Shown piece after piece: positions 36,816 through 46,451 of a DNA stretch of 64,000 nt. How positions within the stretch are numbered: position 1 is the stretch's first letter; every line of letters starts with the position of its first letter. The DNA lies in the NCBI GenBank assembly GCA_016290135.1, contig JAEESW010000010.1, positions 1-64,000 on the forward strand. Direction: 5' to 3'. The stretch is from a bacterium (GTDB lineage: Bacteria; UBP6; UBA1177). The position numbers and the translations under genes were made by a program. Below the pieces are notes generated by a model, which made no database searches, was not told the DNA's origin, and saw only the letters and a list, made by a program, of their open reading frames with translations.

Positions 36816-38273
36816 TTAGAACTCTGCACCAGCCTGAAGAACGATGGTCGTAAAACCGTAATCTTTCGTTTTACCGTCGCCGTTGATATCCTTTTTATCA
36901 ACCTTGCTCTGCGGCTGCATAAGGAAAGTAAGACCCGCCATACCGCGGATACCTGCGAGCTCTTTTGTGAAGAAGTTCGCAGTGATACCGATCCTCATGA
37001 TCATCGAGTTGCTCCTGAAGTTGGTGTAGTCAAGGTAACCGCCGTTGCCGTCAAGGTATACGCCCTGAACGAGGTCATATCTGAAAGCGATCCCGACTTT
37101 GTCGATCCACTCGTGGTTGAAGTGATATGCGTAACCGGGAGTGAGCGAAAGAAGCATCGAAGTGGTGTTCTTTCTCGATGTTCCCCTTATCATCTTCATC
37201 ATGTTGTAGTCGAAAGTGATCGGCATTTCGAAGCCGTATGCCGAAACATTGAGGTGGACACCTATACCGATATGGTCAAGTTTTCTTACATAGTAATCGT
37301 TTCTGTACTGGAATGCGAAAGCGGCTTTAACATAGTCTTTGAAGCCGTATCCGATCCTTCCGTAAAGACCCATAGTCTTGTCTGAATCCCAGAATTCGCT
37401 TGCATTTGCGCCTGTTCCGAGAGAAAGACCGATGAAAAGATTGTGATCCTTTTTGATTATGCCGTTGTAACCGAGAGCAAGACCTGCATCTGTCTCAGGA
37501 AGGAAACCTTCGACTACTGCAAGGCTTCTGGTGAGGAACGGAGTCGTGAAGCCCATTCCGAGGTTCTGCCAGGTGTCGACAAGACCGTATTCGGGGATCA
37601 GTTTACCTGCTTTGATGAAAACATCGAAGAATTTAACGCCGCCGTAAACTTCATAAAGAGCGTTTGCAGCACCGTTCTGGACCGAATGATGGTTTACTTT
37701 CGCAAGCGGGTTTGCGCCGTTTTCGATGAACGCATAGTTGGTTCTGACATTGAGCGTTCCCTTTGCGATGACATGTTTGCCCTGATATTCAAGACCGATG
37801 ATACCTTCGTCAAGACTTCCGAACATCGTGCTCAGACTTGAAGGTTTCGTTCCCTGACCGTTCCATCTTTTATAAGAACCGAAGACCGTAAATCCGCCTT
37901 TTACAAGAAGGATCGGTTTGATACCTTTGAAAGATTTGCCTGCATCGGCCTTATCTTCTTTTACCGGAGCTGCGGCTTCTTCGACTTCGGCTTCCTCGGA
38001 CTCTTCCCTATCTTCTTTTTTGGAAGGTTTCTCGTCCTCTTCAGGATCGCCCATGAGATCTTTCATGGCAGCTTCGCTTTCGGACTGCTCCTGAGATTTT
38101 TTCTTCTTTGCCGGAGCTTCCTCTTCTTCCTCTTCCCCTTCCTCGACTTCAGCCTCTTCGCCGTCTTCCTCAAAATCTCCGCCGAAGTCATCATCGAAAT
38201 CGTCTGCCGCCGCTACGAACGGGACGACAAAAAGAACTGCGATAAGCAGTGTAAACATTTTCTTGAACATCAA
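36816..38273 (-). CDS. Outer-membrane beta-barrel (porin-like) protein with acidic N-terminal extension
   Basis: Signal peptide, about 100-residue D/E/K-rich segment, amphipathic strands, terminal Phe (QAGAEF). Confidence 0.65.
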   Translation of the reverse strand: MMFKKMFTLLIAVLFVVPFVAAADDFDDDFGGDFEEDGEEAEVEEGEEEEEEAPAKKKKSQEQSESEAAMKDLMGDPEEDEKPSKKEDREESEEAEVEEAAAPVKEDKADAGKSFKGIKPILLVKGGFTVFGSYKRWNGQGTKPSSLSTMFGSLDEGIIGLEYQGKHVIAKGTLNVRTNYAFIENGANPLAKVNHHSVQNGAANALYEVYGGVKFFDVFIKAGKLIPEYGLVDTWQNLGMGFTTPFLTRSLAVVEGFLPETDAGLALGYNGIIKKDHNLFIGLSLGTGANASEFWDSDKTMGLYGRIGYGFKDYVKAAFAFQYRNDYYVRKLDHIGIGVHLNVSAYGFEMPITFDYNMMKMIRGTSRKNTTSMLLSLTPGYAYHFNHEWIDKVGIAFRYDLVQGVYLDGNGGYLDYTNFRSNSMIMRIGITANFFTKELAGIRGMAGLTFLMQPQSKVDKKDINGDGKTKDYGFTTIVLQAGAEF

Positions 38274-38407
38274 ATCCTCCTAAAAAGTCAAACTATTGCA
38301 AAACAATCAAAAAAATCGAAAAGAGAGTAGTAAAAGAACATTTAAATTCAAGTTTTTTCGGTGTTCCATGCGCAAATTCTCCGTCTGCACAAAAAAAACC
38401 ATTAAAA

Positions 38408-38941
38408 TCAGCGGGTCACAAGCTCAGAAAGCTCGCGTTTCAAAGCCTCTTCATCGCCTGGAGTGTATCCGCTGTGGCGCGAAACAACAGTCCCGTTTTT
38501 GTCAATGACCATCATATACGGGACCGAATCGCCGCCCGGAATGATCGAACTTACGGTGTTTCCGCTCGGATCGACAAGTATCGGAAACGGGAGAGCCGCT
38601 TCAGCCGCAAATTCGTTGACTTTGTCGATCATCTCCTCTGTGTCGGTCGAGATCCCGACAAATTCGACCGAAGCCGAAAACTCGGGATAGATCTCTGCAA
38701 GTTTTTTGAGTTCCTGCTTGCAAGGCTCGCACCAAGTAGCCCAGAAGGCCGCGACAAGATGCTTTTTTCCGCGGATCTCTTCGAACGAGAAAGTCCCGCC
38801 GTCCACCTTTTCAAGAGTTATCGAAAAACCGCCGTTCCCCTGCACTCCGGTCTGTGCAGCAGGCTCTTCCGGCTTTGATGACGCGCTCCCGCATGAAACA
38901 AGGAACAGCGCCGCAAATATAAAAACAACGATACTTCTCAT
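38408..38941 (-). CDS. TlpA/ResA-like thioredoxin-fold lipoprotein
   Basis: Lipobox LVSC; AFWATWCEPCKQELKKLAEIYPEF. Confidence 0.9.
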   Translation of the reverse strand: MRSIVVFIFAALFLVSCGSASSKPEEPAAQTGVQGNGGFSITLEKVDGGTFSFEEIRGKKHLVAAFWATWCEPCKQELKKLAEIYPEFSASVEFVGISTDTEEMIDKVNEFAAEAALPFPILVDPSGNTVSSIIPGGDSVPYMMVIDKNGTVVSRHSGYTPGDEEALKRELSELVTR

Positions 38942-38944
38942 GGC

Positions 38945-39715
38945 TTAAAGCTCTTCAAGAAGCAGTTCGATCTCGTCACAGGTGCCTTTCACCATATTTT
39001 CGCCCCAACCTTCGCCGTATTCTACGAGCTCCATCGTCGAAGCATCGATGAACATCCATGTCGGATATGCGCCGCCCATAGGACTGCTGAAGAATTTGCG
39101 GAGCACTTTCTGTTCTTCCTTTCTAAGATATCCGTACAGTTCAAATTTTGCGGTATCCGGATATTCCGAAAGGAAAAGGTATTTATAATTCGATAGTTTT
39201 TCAGGTTCGAGCTCAGGCTGAGGACCGTCAAGCAGACCGTTGAAAACAAGGAGGATCTTAAGTCCCTGCTCGCGGTATTCCGGCTTGTTGATCTCAAGAA
39301 GGTCTTCTTTAAGGATCTGACACGGCGGGCAGTCGTAAGTCGTGAAAATGAGCCAGATCAGCTTGCTTTCCGGATTGTTGGTTTTATACCATTCCGCAAG
39401 TTTGTGCTTGACATCAAGATCGTCATAGATGGTGATGTTCTGGGCAATATCGCCGATCTCATTCGATTTCGTAGTAACTTCGGGATATTGAAGATCTTCA
39501 GGATCAGCCGGGACCTGCGGCTCTGAGTCTGCAGGATCAGCGTCGGTGATTTCGGAATCTGCGGTTTCTTCGTCTGTCACTTCTGAATCGGGATGTTCAT
39601 CTGTATCACCGGTTTCCTTCTCACCTGATCCGGAAGAACCGCCGCATGAAACAAAGAACAGCATCGCACATACAACTGCGACTGAGGCCATAAATTTTTT
39701 CATAAAAATCTCCAT
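38945..39715 (-). CDS. Thioredoxin-fold lipoprotein with Asp/Glu/Thr-rich linker
   Basis: Lipobox FVSC; acidic linker; IFTTYDCPPCQILKEDLLEI. Confidence 0.8.
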   Translation of the reverse strand: MEIFMKKFMASVAVVCAMLFFVSCGGSSGSGEKETGDTDEHPDSEVTDEETADSEITDADPADSEPQVPADPEDLQYPEVTTKSNEIGDIAQNITIYDDLDVKHKLAEWYKTNNPESKLIWLIFTTYDCPPCQILKEDLLEINKPEYREQGLKILLVFNGLLDGPQPELEPEKLSNYKYLFLSEYPDTAKFELYGYLRKEEQKVLRKFFSSPMGGAYPTWMFIDASTMELVEYGEGWGENMVKGTCDEIELLLEEL

Positions 39716-39717
39716 TA

Positions 39718-40485
39718 TTAAGGTTCAACTTTGACCAAGATTACCGTTATATTGTCCTTTCCGCCGTTGGCGTTCGCCATATCGACGAGCTGCTTCGTCA
39801 TTTCGTTTAACGGGATCCCGCTTGCAAGGACGGCTTCCATGTCTTTGTCCGGCACCATGTCCGAAAGTCCGTCGGAGCAGAGGAGATAGATCTCGCCTGC
39901 CCGTGCCGAGCGTTTCTGGATGTCGACCAGGACATTGTCCTTCATTCCGAGGGCTCGCATGATGACGTTTTTGTGCGGGAAAGTCTTTGCCTGTTCTTTT
40001 GTGATCTGCCCCGCCTTGATGTATTCGTTGACAAGCGAGTGGTCTTCCGAGACCTGCATAAGCTCGCCATCGTAGAAGCAGTAGCAGCGGCTGTCACCGA
40101 CATGCGCGACATACAGATCGTCGCCGCCGTCAGGAGCTATTATAGAAACGACTGTCGTTCCCATTCCGCTGCATGCCGCGTCCTCGGAGGACTGCTTGAA
40201 GATCCGCTTGTTGGCGAACTTTATCCCTACCATGAGCTTGTTCGCGTCAAGCGCGAGCGTCGGATCGAGCTTGTAAGGCCACGTCATGTCGTCATCTTCT
40301 TCGGAAGCGTGGAAAAATTCGGCTATCGTGTCGATAGCTATCTTTGACGCGACTTCACCGGCATTGTGACCGCCCATTCCGTCGGCGACGACAAAAACCC
40401 CTTCTTTTTCAAGAATGACATAGCTGTCTTCGTTGAGTTCCCTTTTCATACCGGGATGCGTTTTTGCAGCACTCTTATAATGCAT
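39718..40485 (-). CDS. PP2C-family serine/threonine protein phosphatase
   Basis: VVADGMGGHNAGEVAS, VAHVGDSRCY, LLCSDGLSDMV, GGKDNITVILV. Confidence 0.95.
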   Translation of the reverse strand: MHYKSAAKTHPGMKRELNEDSYVILEKEGVFVVADGMGGHNAGEVASKIAIDTIAEFFHASEEDDDMTWPYKLDPTLALDANKLMVGIKFANKRIFKQSSEDAACSGMGTTVVSIIAPDGGDDLYVAHVGDSRCYCFYDGELMQVSEDHSLVNEYIKAGQITKEQAKTFPHKNVIMRALGMKDNVLVDIQKRSARAGEIYLLCSDGLSDMVPDKDMEAVLASGIPLNEMTKQLVDMANANGGKDNITVILVKVEP

Positions 40486-40488
40486 TTT

Positions 40489-41412
40489 TCACTCCGTAAC
40501 TAAATCCAGCAAAGGCCCTGTTTCGACTACGAGTTTGCCCGACGACGAATACATATCGCCGTCCAAAGTATATCTGAACGATTTTTCTCCGTTTATAAAG
40601 AAGCGACTCCCCACCGTGTCATCAACGACATCAGGCGGAACCGAGCGGCCGAGCCAGACGCGTGCGACCTGAGGCACGATCCTCGCCTTGTCGCGGAAAG
40701 CCAGCATCTGGGCTTTTTTCGGATCGACCTTAGCTCTGAAAGTGAGATCCATCCCGAGACCTACCGACGGAAGCGTCGTGATGAGAAAAGCGAGATAAGG
40801 CGCCCTGCCGAACGAAAAACCGTCGGCATTGAGCTCCTGCCACGTCGGTTTGAAGAACTCCGCAGCAAGTTTCCCGTGGACGAGCATCGAACCGGCCATC
40901 GCCAGCACCGATTTCGCCGCGACAAGCGGAGACGGATTGCTGCTTCTGTGGTAAAGATCCATGAAAGTGCAGACTGCGCCGCTTCCGAAAATGAATCCGT
41001 AACGCTCGTTCACTTTAAGAAGCGAGATCTGACGGCAGTTGAGCTCCCTCTCTTTGTAAGCCCTGACGACGCGCTTGAAGATCGAAACTGTGTTGCCTCT
41101 GAGCTTGAGGTTCGTGGCGGTCATGTTCATCGTCCCGCCTTTGAGGATCGCGATCTTCGGCAGTTTTTCGCCGCCATAGATCTTCATCATCGAAGTGAGA
41201 GCGACATGGACCGTTCCGTCGCCGCCGTTTATCGCAATGACATCGACTTTCTTCTGCTTGAAATGCTCCATCGCCGCGTCCATTTTCTCGAATGAATCCG
41301 GCAGTCTGACAAGATCTTTGTCGGGAGCGCACTCGATCAGTTTCTGCAGCCTGTCAGGATGCTTTCTGTTCTTTTTTGAATATGGATTTGAAACGAGACC
41401 GATCCCCGACAT
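40489..41412 (-). CDS. Diacylglycerol/lipid kinase family protein
   Basis: NPYSKKNRKHPDRL, VIAINGGDGTVHVALTSM, ILKGGTMNM. Confidence 0.88.
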   Translation of the reverse strand: MSGIGLVSNPYSKKNRKHPDRLQKLIECAPDKDLVRLPDSFEKMDAAMEHFKQKKVDVIAINGGDGTVHVALTSMMKIYGGEKLPKIAILKGGTMNMTATNLKLRGNTVSIFKRVVRAYKERELNCRQISLLKVNERYGFIFGSGAVCTFMDLYHRSSNPSPLVAAKSVLAMAGSMLVHGKLAAEFFKPTWQELNADGFSFGRAPYLAFLITTLPSVGLGMDLTFRAKVDPKKAQMLAFRDKARIVPQVARVWLGRSVPPDVVDDTVGSRFFINGEKSFRYTLDGDMYSSSGKLVVETGPLLDLVTE

Positions 41413-41527
41413 AAAAACACCTCAAAACAATAAACAAGGGATTATAGTGTCAATGATTTTTTTGTCAACGCCGCCACGCCGCCGTCGAGATTTCGAAATA
41501 TTGATATATCGGCAAGAAATGCTGCTG

Positions 41528-42613
41528 CTAATAATTTTTTGCCTTTTCCTTTCCGTCGACGACTCTGAAAGCGCCTTCAGCAAGCGCTGCAAGCTCGTCT
41601 TCGCCCGGATAGACGAAGAATTCAGCCATCCAGCCGGTGTATTCCTTGAGGTCTTCGACGAATTTCTTGAAGTACGCGCATCCGCCGGTGACGATGATGC
41701 CGTCGACCTTTCCTTTCAGAGCCGCGGCATAGGCACCTATCTCTTTCGCGACCTGATATTCAAAAGCATCGAAAACTTTGAGAGTTTCGGGGTCGCCTGC
41801 TTTGACGCGGTCTTCGATGTCGCGGAAGTCTTCAGTCCCGATGTATGCCTTGAAACCGCTTTCACGCGAAAAAATGCGGATGACTTCCTCTTTCGGCATC
41901 GAATAGCACATGTTGATTATTCCGATGAGCGGCATCGCGCCAGCCCTGTTCATGCTGAAAGGTCCCATTCCGAGAAGTCCGTCGTTTACGTCCACCACTT
42001 TGCCCCCTTCGAGTGCCGCGATCGAGATTCCTCCGCCCAAATGAGCTACGACATAGTTCGCTTTGTAGAAATCCTTTCCCTGCTTTTCGGCGATCTTTCT
42101 TGCTACGGCCTTGATGTTGAGTGCGTGGACGCGGCAGATCCTCGTGATCCCCGGAAGTCCGCTGAGACGCGCCTTGTCCCACATGTTGTCGGTCGTTACC
42201 GGGTCAACGATGTAGCTCTCCTTGAGGCCGAAATCCTTCGCAAGTCTGTCTGCGATTATTCCGCCGAGATTCGAAGCGTGGTTTGCGAATCTGCAGCTGT
42301 TGAGGTCATCCAGAAGCGCCTGATTGACAAGGTATGTGCCGCCTTCGAGCGGTTTTACAGGGCCGCCTCTGCCGACAGATGCAACGACCTGAAAGCCTTT
42401 TTCGGCGACGACTTTGTCAACTGCTTTTTTTATCATCGAATACCTGAAATCGAACTGCTCCGAAACGAGTTTGAACTTTGCGAGCTCTTCCTGCGGATGT
42501 CTCACAGTTTCCTCGTAAAGCGAGCCTTCGCGGCTGAAAACGGCGAATTTTGTTGAAGTTGAACCTGGATTTACAACGATTGCGACTTCTGTTTTTGTCA
42601 TTTTTCTCTCCAT
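41528..42613 (-). CDS. buk: Butyrate kinase
   Basis: NPGSTSTKFAVF, VASVGRGGPVKPLEGGTYLVN, VVAHLGGGISIAALEGGKVVDVNDGLLGMGPFS, IIVTGGCAYFKKF. Confidence 0.93.
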   Translation of the reverse strand: MERKMTKTEVAIVVNPGSTSTKFAVFSREGSLYEETVRHPQEELAKFKLVSEQFDFRYSMIKKAVDKVVAEKGFQVVASVGRGGPVKPLEGGTYLVNQALLDDLNSCRFANHASNLGGIIADRLAKDFGLKESYIVDPVTTDNMWDKARLSGLPGITRICRVHALNIKAVARKIAEKQGKDFYKANYVVAHLGGGISIAALEGGKVVDVNDGLLGMGPFSMNRAGAMPLIGIINMCYSMPKEEVIRIFSRESGFKAYIGTEDFRDIEDRVKAGDPETLKVFDAFEYQVAKEIGAYAAALKGKVDGIIVTGGCAYFKKFVEDLKEYTGWMAEFFVYPGEDELAALAEGAFRVVDGKEKAKNY

Positions 42614-42614
42614 A

Positions 42615-42884
42615 TTAAATTGCGAATTTTACGTCGGGATGAGCTTTCAAAGCCTCGTAAAGAGCGTGCATCTTCTCTTTGTTTTCGACATAGACCGGAA
42701 CGGTGTAGGATGTGTATTTTCCGGCGGAACTTTTGTTTTCGGTCACCTTTCCTCTGAGCGGGATCTCTGTTTTTGCAAGGATATCCATCAGATCCGCGAC
42801 ATTTCTGCCGGCTTCCTCTTTTGAATGCATGACCACTTTCAAATGGATCAGGACAGGATATTTTACTTCGTGCTGCGCTGTCAT
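42615..42884 (-). CDS. DUF493 (YbeD-like) family protein
   Basis: Small ACT-like protein KYPVLIHLKVVMHSKEE...TSYTVPVYVENKEKMHALYEALKAHPDVKFAI. Confidence 0.7.
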   Translation of the reverse strand: MTAQHEVKYPVLIHLKVVMHSKEEAGRNVADLMDILAKTEIPLRGKVTENKSSAGKYTSYTVPVYVENKEKMHALYEALKAHPDVKFAI

Positions 42885-42887
42885 GGC

Positions 42888-43811
42888 CTAACTGTGAGCG
42901 TTTACGGTGATACCGAGAACGAGCGAATTGATCTTCGCCCTTGCATCGTCGGCACGCGAACTCAGAAGAACGGGAACTTTAGCTCCGACGATGACATGCC
43001 CTGTCTGAGCGCCGCCCCAGTAGTGGACGAGCTTGCCGAGAACGTTTCCGCTTTCGATGTTCGGGAAAATGAGGATGTCGGCGCATCCCGCCATGACGGA
43101 ATTGATCCCTTTGACCTTTGCAGCGTATTCCGAAATCACGTTGTCGATCGCATACGGACCTTCGAGGTATGCGTCGATGTCGTCGAGCCCGCCTTCAGCC
43201 TTCATTCTTTGGATCTCCGCCGCGTCAACAGTCGACTGGATCTTCGGGGAAACAGTTTCGATCGCCGAAATGTATGCGACTTTCGGTTTTTCAAAGCCGA
43301 GCTTGTGGAAAACCTGGACTGCGCCGCGGGTCATCTCGATCTTCTGCTCAAGAGTCGGAAGCGGGATTATGCCGCCGTCCATAAGGCCGACGAGACGCTT
43401 GCCCTCGCCTTTTGAAAGCGGATCTTCGTAAATGAGGATGTCGCTGACGACTGCAGCCGCCTTGAGCCCGTTTTCCTTTCTGAAAACGGCTTTCATTATC
43501 TGTGCGGTCTCGACGCTTCCTTTGAGAAGGATATTGACTCTGCCGTCAGCAGCGTAATCGGCAGCTCTCGAGCAGCTTTCAACGTTGTCTGCACACGGAA
43601 CGATCTCGACTTTCCCTTCAAGAACAGTCCCTTCGATGAGGTGATTTATCTTTTCTGCGTTTCCGAAAAGGACAGGAATTGCCAGATTTTCGGTGACCAT
43701 GTCTATTGCCGCTTCGACTGCTACCGGTTTGTCGGCACCGACAACTGCAACGACCTGCTTCTTTTCCATTTTCTTAACAAAATCGATCATTTCATCAAAA
43801 CTTCTGAACAT
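42888..43811 (-). CDS. ptb: Phosphate butyryltransferase
   Basis: Phosphate acyltransferase motifs VNILLKGSVETAQIMKAVF, ISAIETVSPKIQSTVDAAEIQRM; paired with buk. Confidence 0.9.
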   Translation of the reverse strand: MFRSFDEMIDFVKKMEKKQVVAVVGADKPVAVEAAIDMVTENLAIPVLFGNAEKINHLIEGTVLEGKVEIVPCADNVESCSRAADYAADGRVNILLKGSVETAQIMKAVFRKENGLKAAAVVSDILIYEDPLSKGEGKRLVGLMDGGIIPLPTLEQKIEMTRGAVQVFHKLGFEKPKVAYISAIETVSPKIQSTVDAAEIQRMKAEGGLDDIDAYLEGPYAIDNVISEYAAKVKGINSVMAGCADILIFPNIESGNVLGKLVHYWGGAQTGHVIVGAKVPVLLSSRADDARAKINSLVLGITVNAHS

Positions 43812-43907
43812 TTTTCTCTCCTAAAAATAAAAACAACAATCAAAAATCGGCGCATAGTTGCATTTTAAAGGAGTTAAATCAAGAAAATTAGATGAAGCCT
43901 GTCGATC

Positions 43908-45953
43908 TCAGAATGTTTCGTAGAAATATGTCCTTACTTCCTTCGTGCTCTCCCCGGCATACTCTTTTGTGGCGGAAACCAGCTCGCCATCCTCATCGTA
44001 CTCAAAATCCATACTGTAGTTTCCGTTGAGTTTTTCATGCACAAGGTTTCCGTTTTCGTCGTATTCGTAAGTCGCCGCTTTGTTGGTGTGTTTGTTCCAG
44101 ATTTTCTTTACCACGTTTGTGTCACCGTAATATTCGTAAAAAGAATTGTTTTTTCTTACCAATCTCCCTTTTGAATCGTATTCCGCCGAATAGCTGACTT
44201 TCATGGAGCTTGCATCGGGGGCTTCATTGTTCCAGCTGGAACCCGAACGCGTTTCGACAAGCCTGTCATTATCATCATAGGAATAAATTTCTATTTTCTT
44301 CTGTGAAGTTGTTACAAGCGCTTCAGGGTCGTCAAAATCCCTGGATTTCTCATATTGTCTCATTTCCGCCAGCTTTCCCGTCGGAGTATATTTGTAGTAA
44401 GTCTCTTCTATTATCAGCACATCTTTCCACATAGGTTCACCGAAAAAATCATCGTCAAAGTAGGGAACGGACTCCGCTTCCTCGTGTTCACGGCTCATCC
44501 TGGTCACACGGCCGAGTTCATCGTGTTCGTAGGTATAGTTAAAATTTTTGTAACAGCTGTTACCCGTGCCGGCATTCGGATCGCAGACAGCTTCATGCTT
44601 TATTTCGCAGCTGTTGTCGTAATAGGTTTTTTCTGTTATTTCTTCAGCCTCGCCGGTAGTCGAGAGTTGTCTGTATTCGGTTTCGCACCCTTTTTTATCG
44701 TAAATCCTTTCCACAGACACGTAATACGGTCCTGTGTTACTGGCGCTCGACTCCTCTGAACTCTCGCGTTTCCGTTTCAGAGAACCGTCAGAATAATACT
44801 CCCACTCATCATCCAGACGCACTGCGTTTTTTGAATCGGTCGTCGTTTTTATCCTCACCGGACGCATTTTTTCATCGTAGGAATACTCTTTTTCGTATTC
44901 TATGTTGTGCCAGTACCATCTGGTCGAGTCGAAATCCATGAAAAACGCGTACCGGTCGTGGTAGCTTTTGACCGGAAGCCCGTCGGAATAATCGTATTTC
45001 ACTCTCTCTTTCGATGTCATGTCCATCGGTGCGAAATAATCGGGAATAACGCCTTTGCCATAGACTGCGACACTGTTGCCGTTTTCATCGAACTCTTTAC
45101 TGATAAACGAGCGTTCCCATTTTGACACTTTTCCGTTGTCGTCATAGAAATATTCGATCTTTTCCTGTATATCGAGCTCTTCCGAAAGAGGCTTCCCCTC
45201 TGGCGACACGCTCTCCGAAACAGCGAAATCGTTGGAAAAATATTCCGCGTTTTCATCGGAAAAATCACGGAAGAACGGAAACGCCACATCGATCGCACTC
45301 CTTCTTATCTTCTGCTTGACTCTCCCCAAATTGTCGTAAGTATAGCGCACGCATCCGGTTTCTTTTCCCTCGGCCGATTTTCCGATACACATTTTTTTGA
45401 CGTCTCCGTCATCGTTTAATTCGTAAGAAAATCTCTGGCAGTCACCTTTGAGCTCGCCGTCCGGTTTTCTGGGGCAGCTCCATTTGACGTTACCGTTCTT
45501 ATCGTATTCATAGGAACGGTTTTTCGTTACGCTTGCCGGATTTTCAGGGTAGTATTTGCTCTCGAATTTAATGCGGCACTGTTTATCGTAGTAGCGGTCT
45601 ATCTGATATGTGTAGGTACCGTAGGAATTAGTCACCTCGACTGTCTCTTTGGTCAGACGTTTTATCCCTGAACATTCCTGAGTCATGGAGAAATTATCGA
45701 CGTAGAGTTCTTCCACTTCAACATCGGCATCGGTTTTTTCGACATCATCCGGCTCGATCTCATCGCTATCCGCATCTTCTGAATCGGTTCCTTCATCCGG
45801 AACGGCATTTTCATCGTCTGTCACGGCAGAGGTTTCATCCGAGTCAATGTCGGCGTCAGGAACAGTGTCCGAATCGTTCCTGGATTTTGACGACGAACAG
45901 GCAACAAAACCCAGAATCGAAAAAATAATCAAAAATTCAAACACCCTACGCAT
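43908..45953 (-). CDS. YD/RHS-repeat lipoprotein with Asp-rich linker
   Basis: Lipobox FVACSSSKS; many YEYDENGNLVHEK / YDDNGKVSKWE / YDSKGRLVRKN repeats; start at internal Met. Confidence 0.8.
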   Translation of the reverse strand: MRRVFEFLIIFSILGFVACSSSKSRNDSDTVPDADIDSDETSAVTDDENAVPDEGTDSEDADSDEIEPDDVEKTDADVEVEELYVDNFSMTQECSGIKRLTKETVEVTNSYGTYTYQIDRYYDKQCRIKFESKYYPENPASVTKNRSYEYDKNGNVKWSCPRKPDGELKGDCQRFSYELNDDGDVKKMCIGKSAEGKETGCVRYTYDNLGRVKQKIRRSAIDVAFPFFRDFSDENAEYFSNDFAVSESVSPEGKPLSEELDIQEKIEYFYDDNGKVSKWERSFISKEFDENGNSVAVYGKGVIPDYFAPMDMTSKERVKYDYSDGLPVKSYHDRYAFFMDFDSTRWYWHNIEYEKEYSYDEKMRPVRIKTTTDSKNAVRLDDEWEYYSDGSLKRKRESSEESSASNTGPYYVSVERIYDKKGCETEYRQLSTTGEAEEITEKTYYDNSCEIKHEAVCDPNAGTGNSCYKNFNYTYEHDELGRVTRMSREHEEAESVPYFDDDFFGEPMWKDVLIIEETYYKYTPTGKLAEMRQYEKSRDFDDPEALVTTSQKKIEIYSYDDNDRLVETRSGSSWNNEAPDASSMKVSYSAEYDSKGRLVRKNNSFYEYYGDTNVVKKIWNKHTNKAATYEYDENGNLVHEKLNGNYSMDFEYDEDGELVSATKEYAGESTKEVRTYFYETF

Positions 45954-46035
45954 TGGCTCCTCCATGACAAAGAAAACATAAGATTTTAAAGAAAAACCAC
46001 AGAAAAGCAAATTGAGGTAAAAAACTGCCCTGTGT

Positions 46036-46110
46036 CGGTATTATCGGTATTATCGTTCTTATCGATTCGCGCCGTCGGTATAACGTTATAACGAAATAAC
46101 GGGATAACGA
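46036..46110. repeat. Iteron-like block: 9-bp tandem repeats (46036-46062) and 8-bp tandem repeats (46079-46110)
   Basis: cggtattat cggtattat cgttcttat; then tataacgt tataacga aataacgg gataacga. Confidence 0.85.
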
Positions 46111-46195
46111 TCCTGATTTCGGCGCGTCGAACTTAATCGAATAGAACGATTCCAATCGATGAAAACGACAAAAACTGTTGGGGGAAGAAAAAAGA

Positions 46196-46272
<77 letters not shown>

Positions 46273-46290
46273 GTCTCGATTGTGAAAGAA

Positions 46291-46366
46291 TGGTAGGCGC
46301 TGCAGGGTTCGAACCTGCGACCACCGGCTTGTAAGGCCGATGCTCTCCCAGCTGAGCTAAGCGCCC
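46291..46366 (-). tRNA. tRNA-Val (TAC)
   Basis: Minus-strand GGGCGCTTAGCTCAGCTGGGAGAGCATCGGCCTTACAAGCCGG...AGCGCCTACCA. Confidence 0.97.
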
Positions 46367-46379
46367 ATCAGCGGCAGGT

Positions 46380-46407
46380 AATATAGCCAGAATCGTTTTG
46401 AAGTCAA
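46380..46407 (-). promoter_or_regulatory. tRNA operon promoter TTGACT-N16-TATATT
   Basis: Upstream of tRNA-Val; CG-rich acctGCCGC follows. Confidence 0.75.
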
Positions 46408-46451
46408 ATAAAAAATGATTTTTTTTGGAATAAGATGCTAATTATTTGAAT

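Noticed and set aside
41195-42556. 453-aa plus-strand ORF antisense to buk and the lipid kinase
   Set aside because: Overlaps two well-supported genes on the opposite strand; antisense-like composition.
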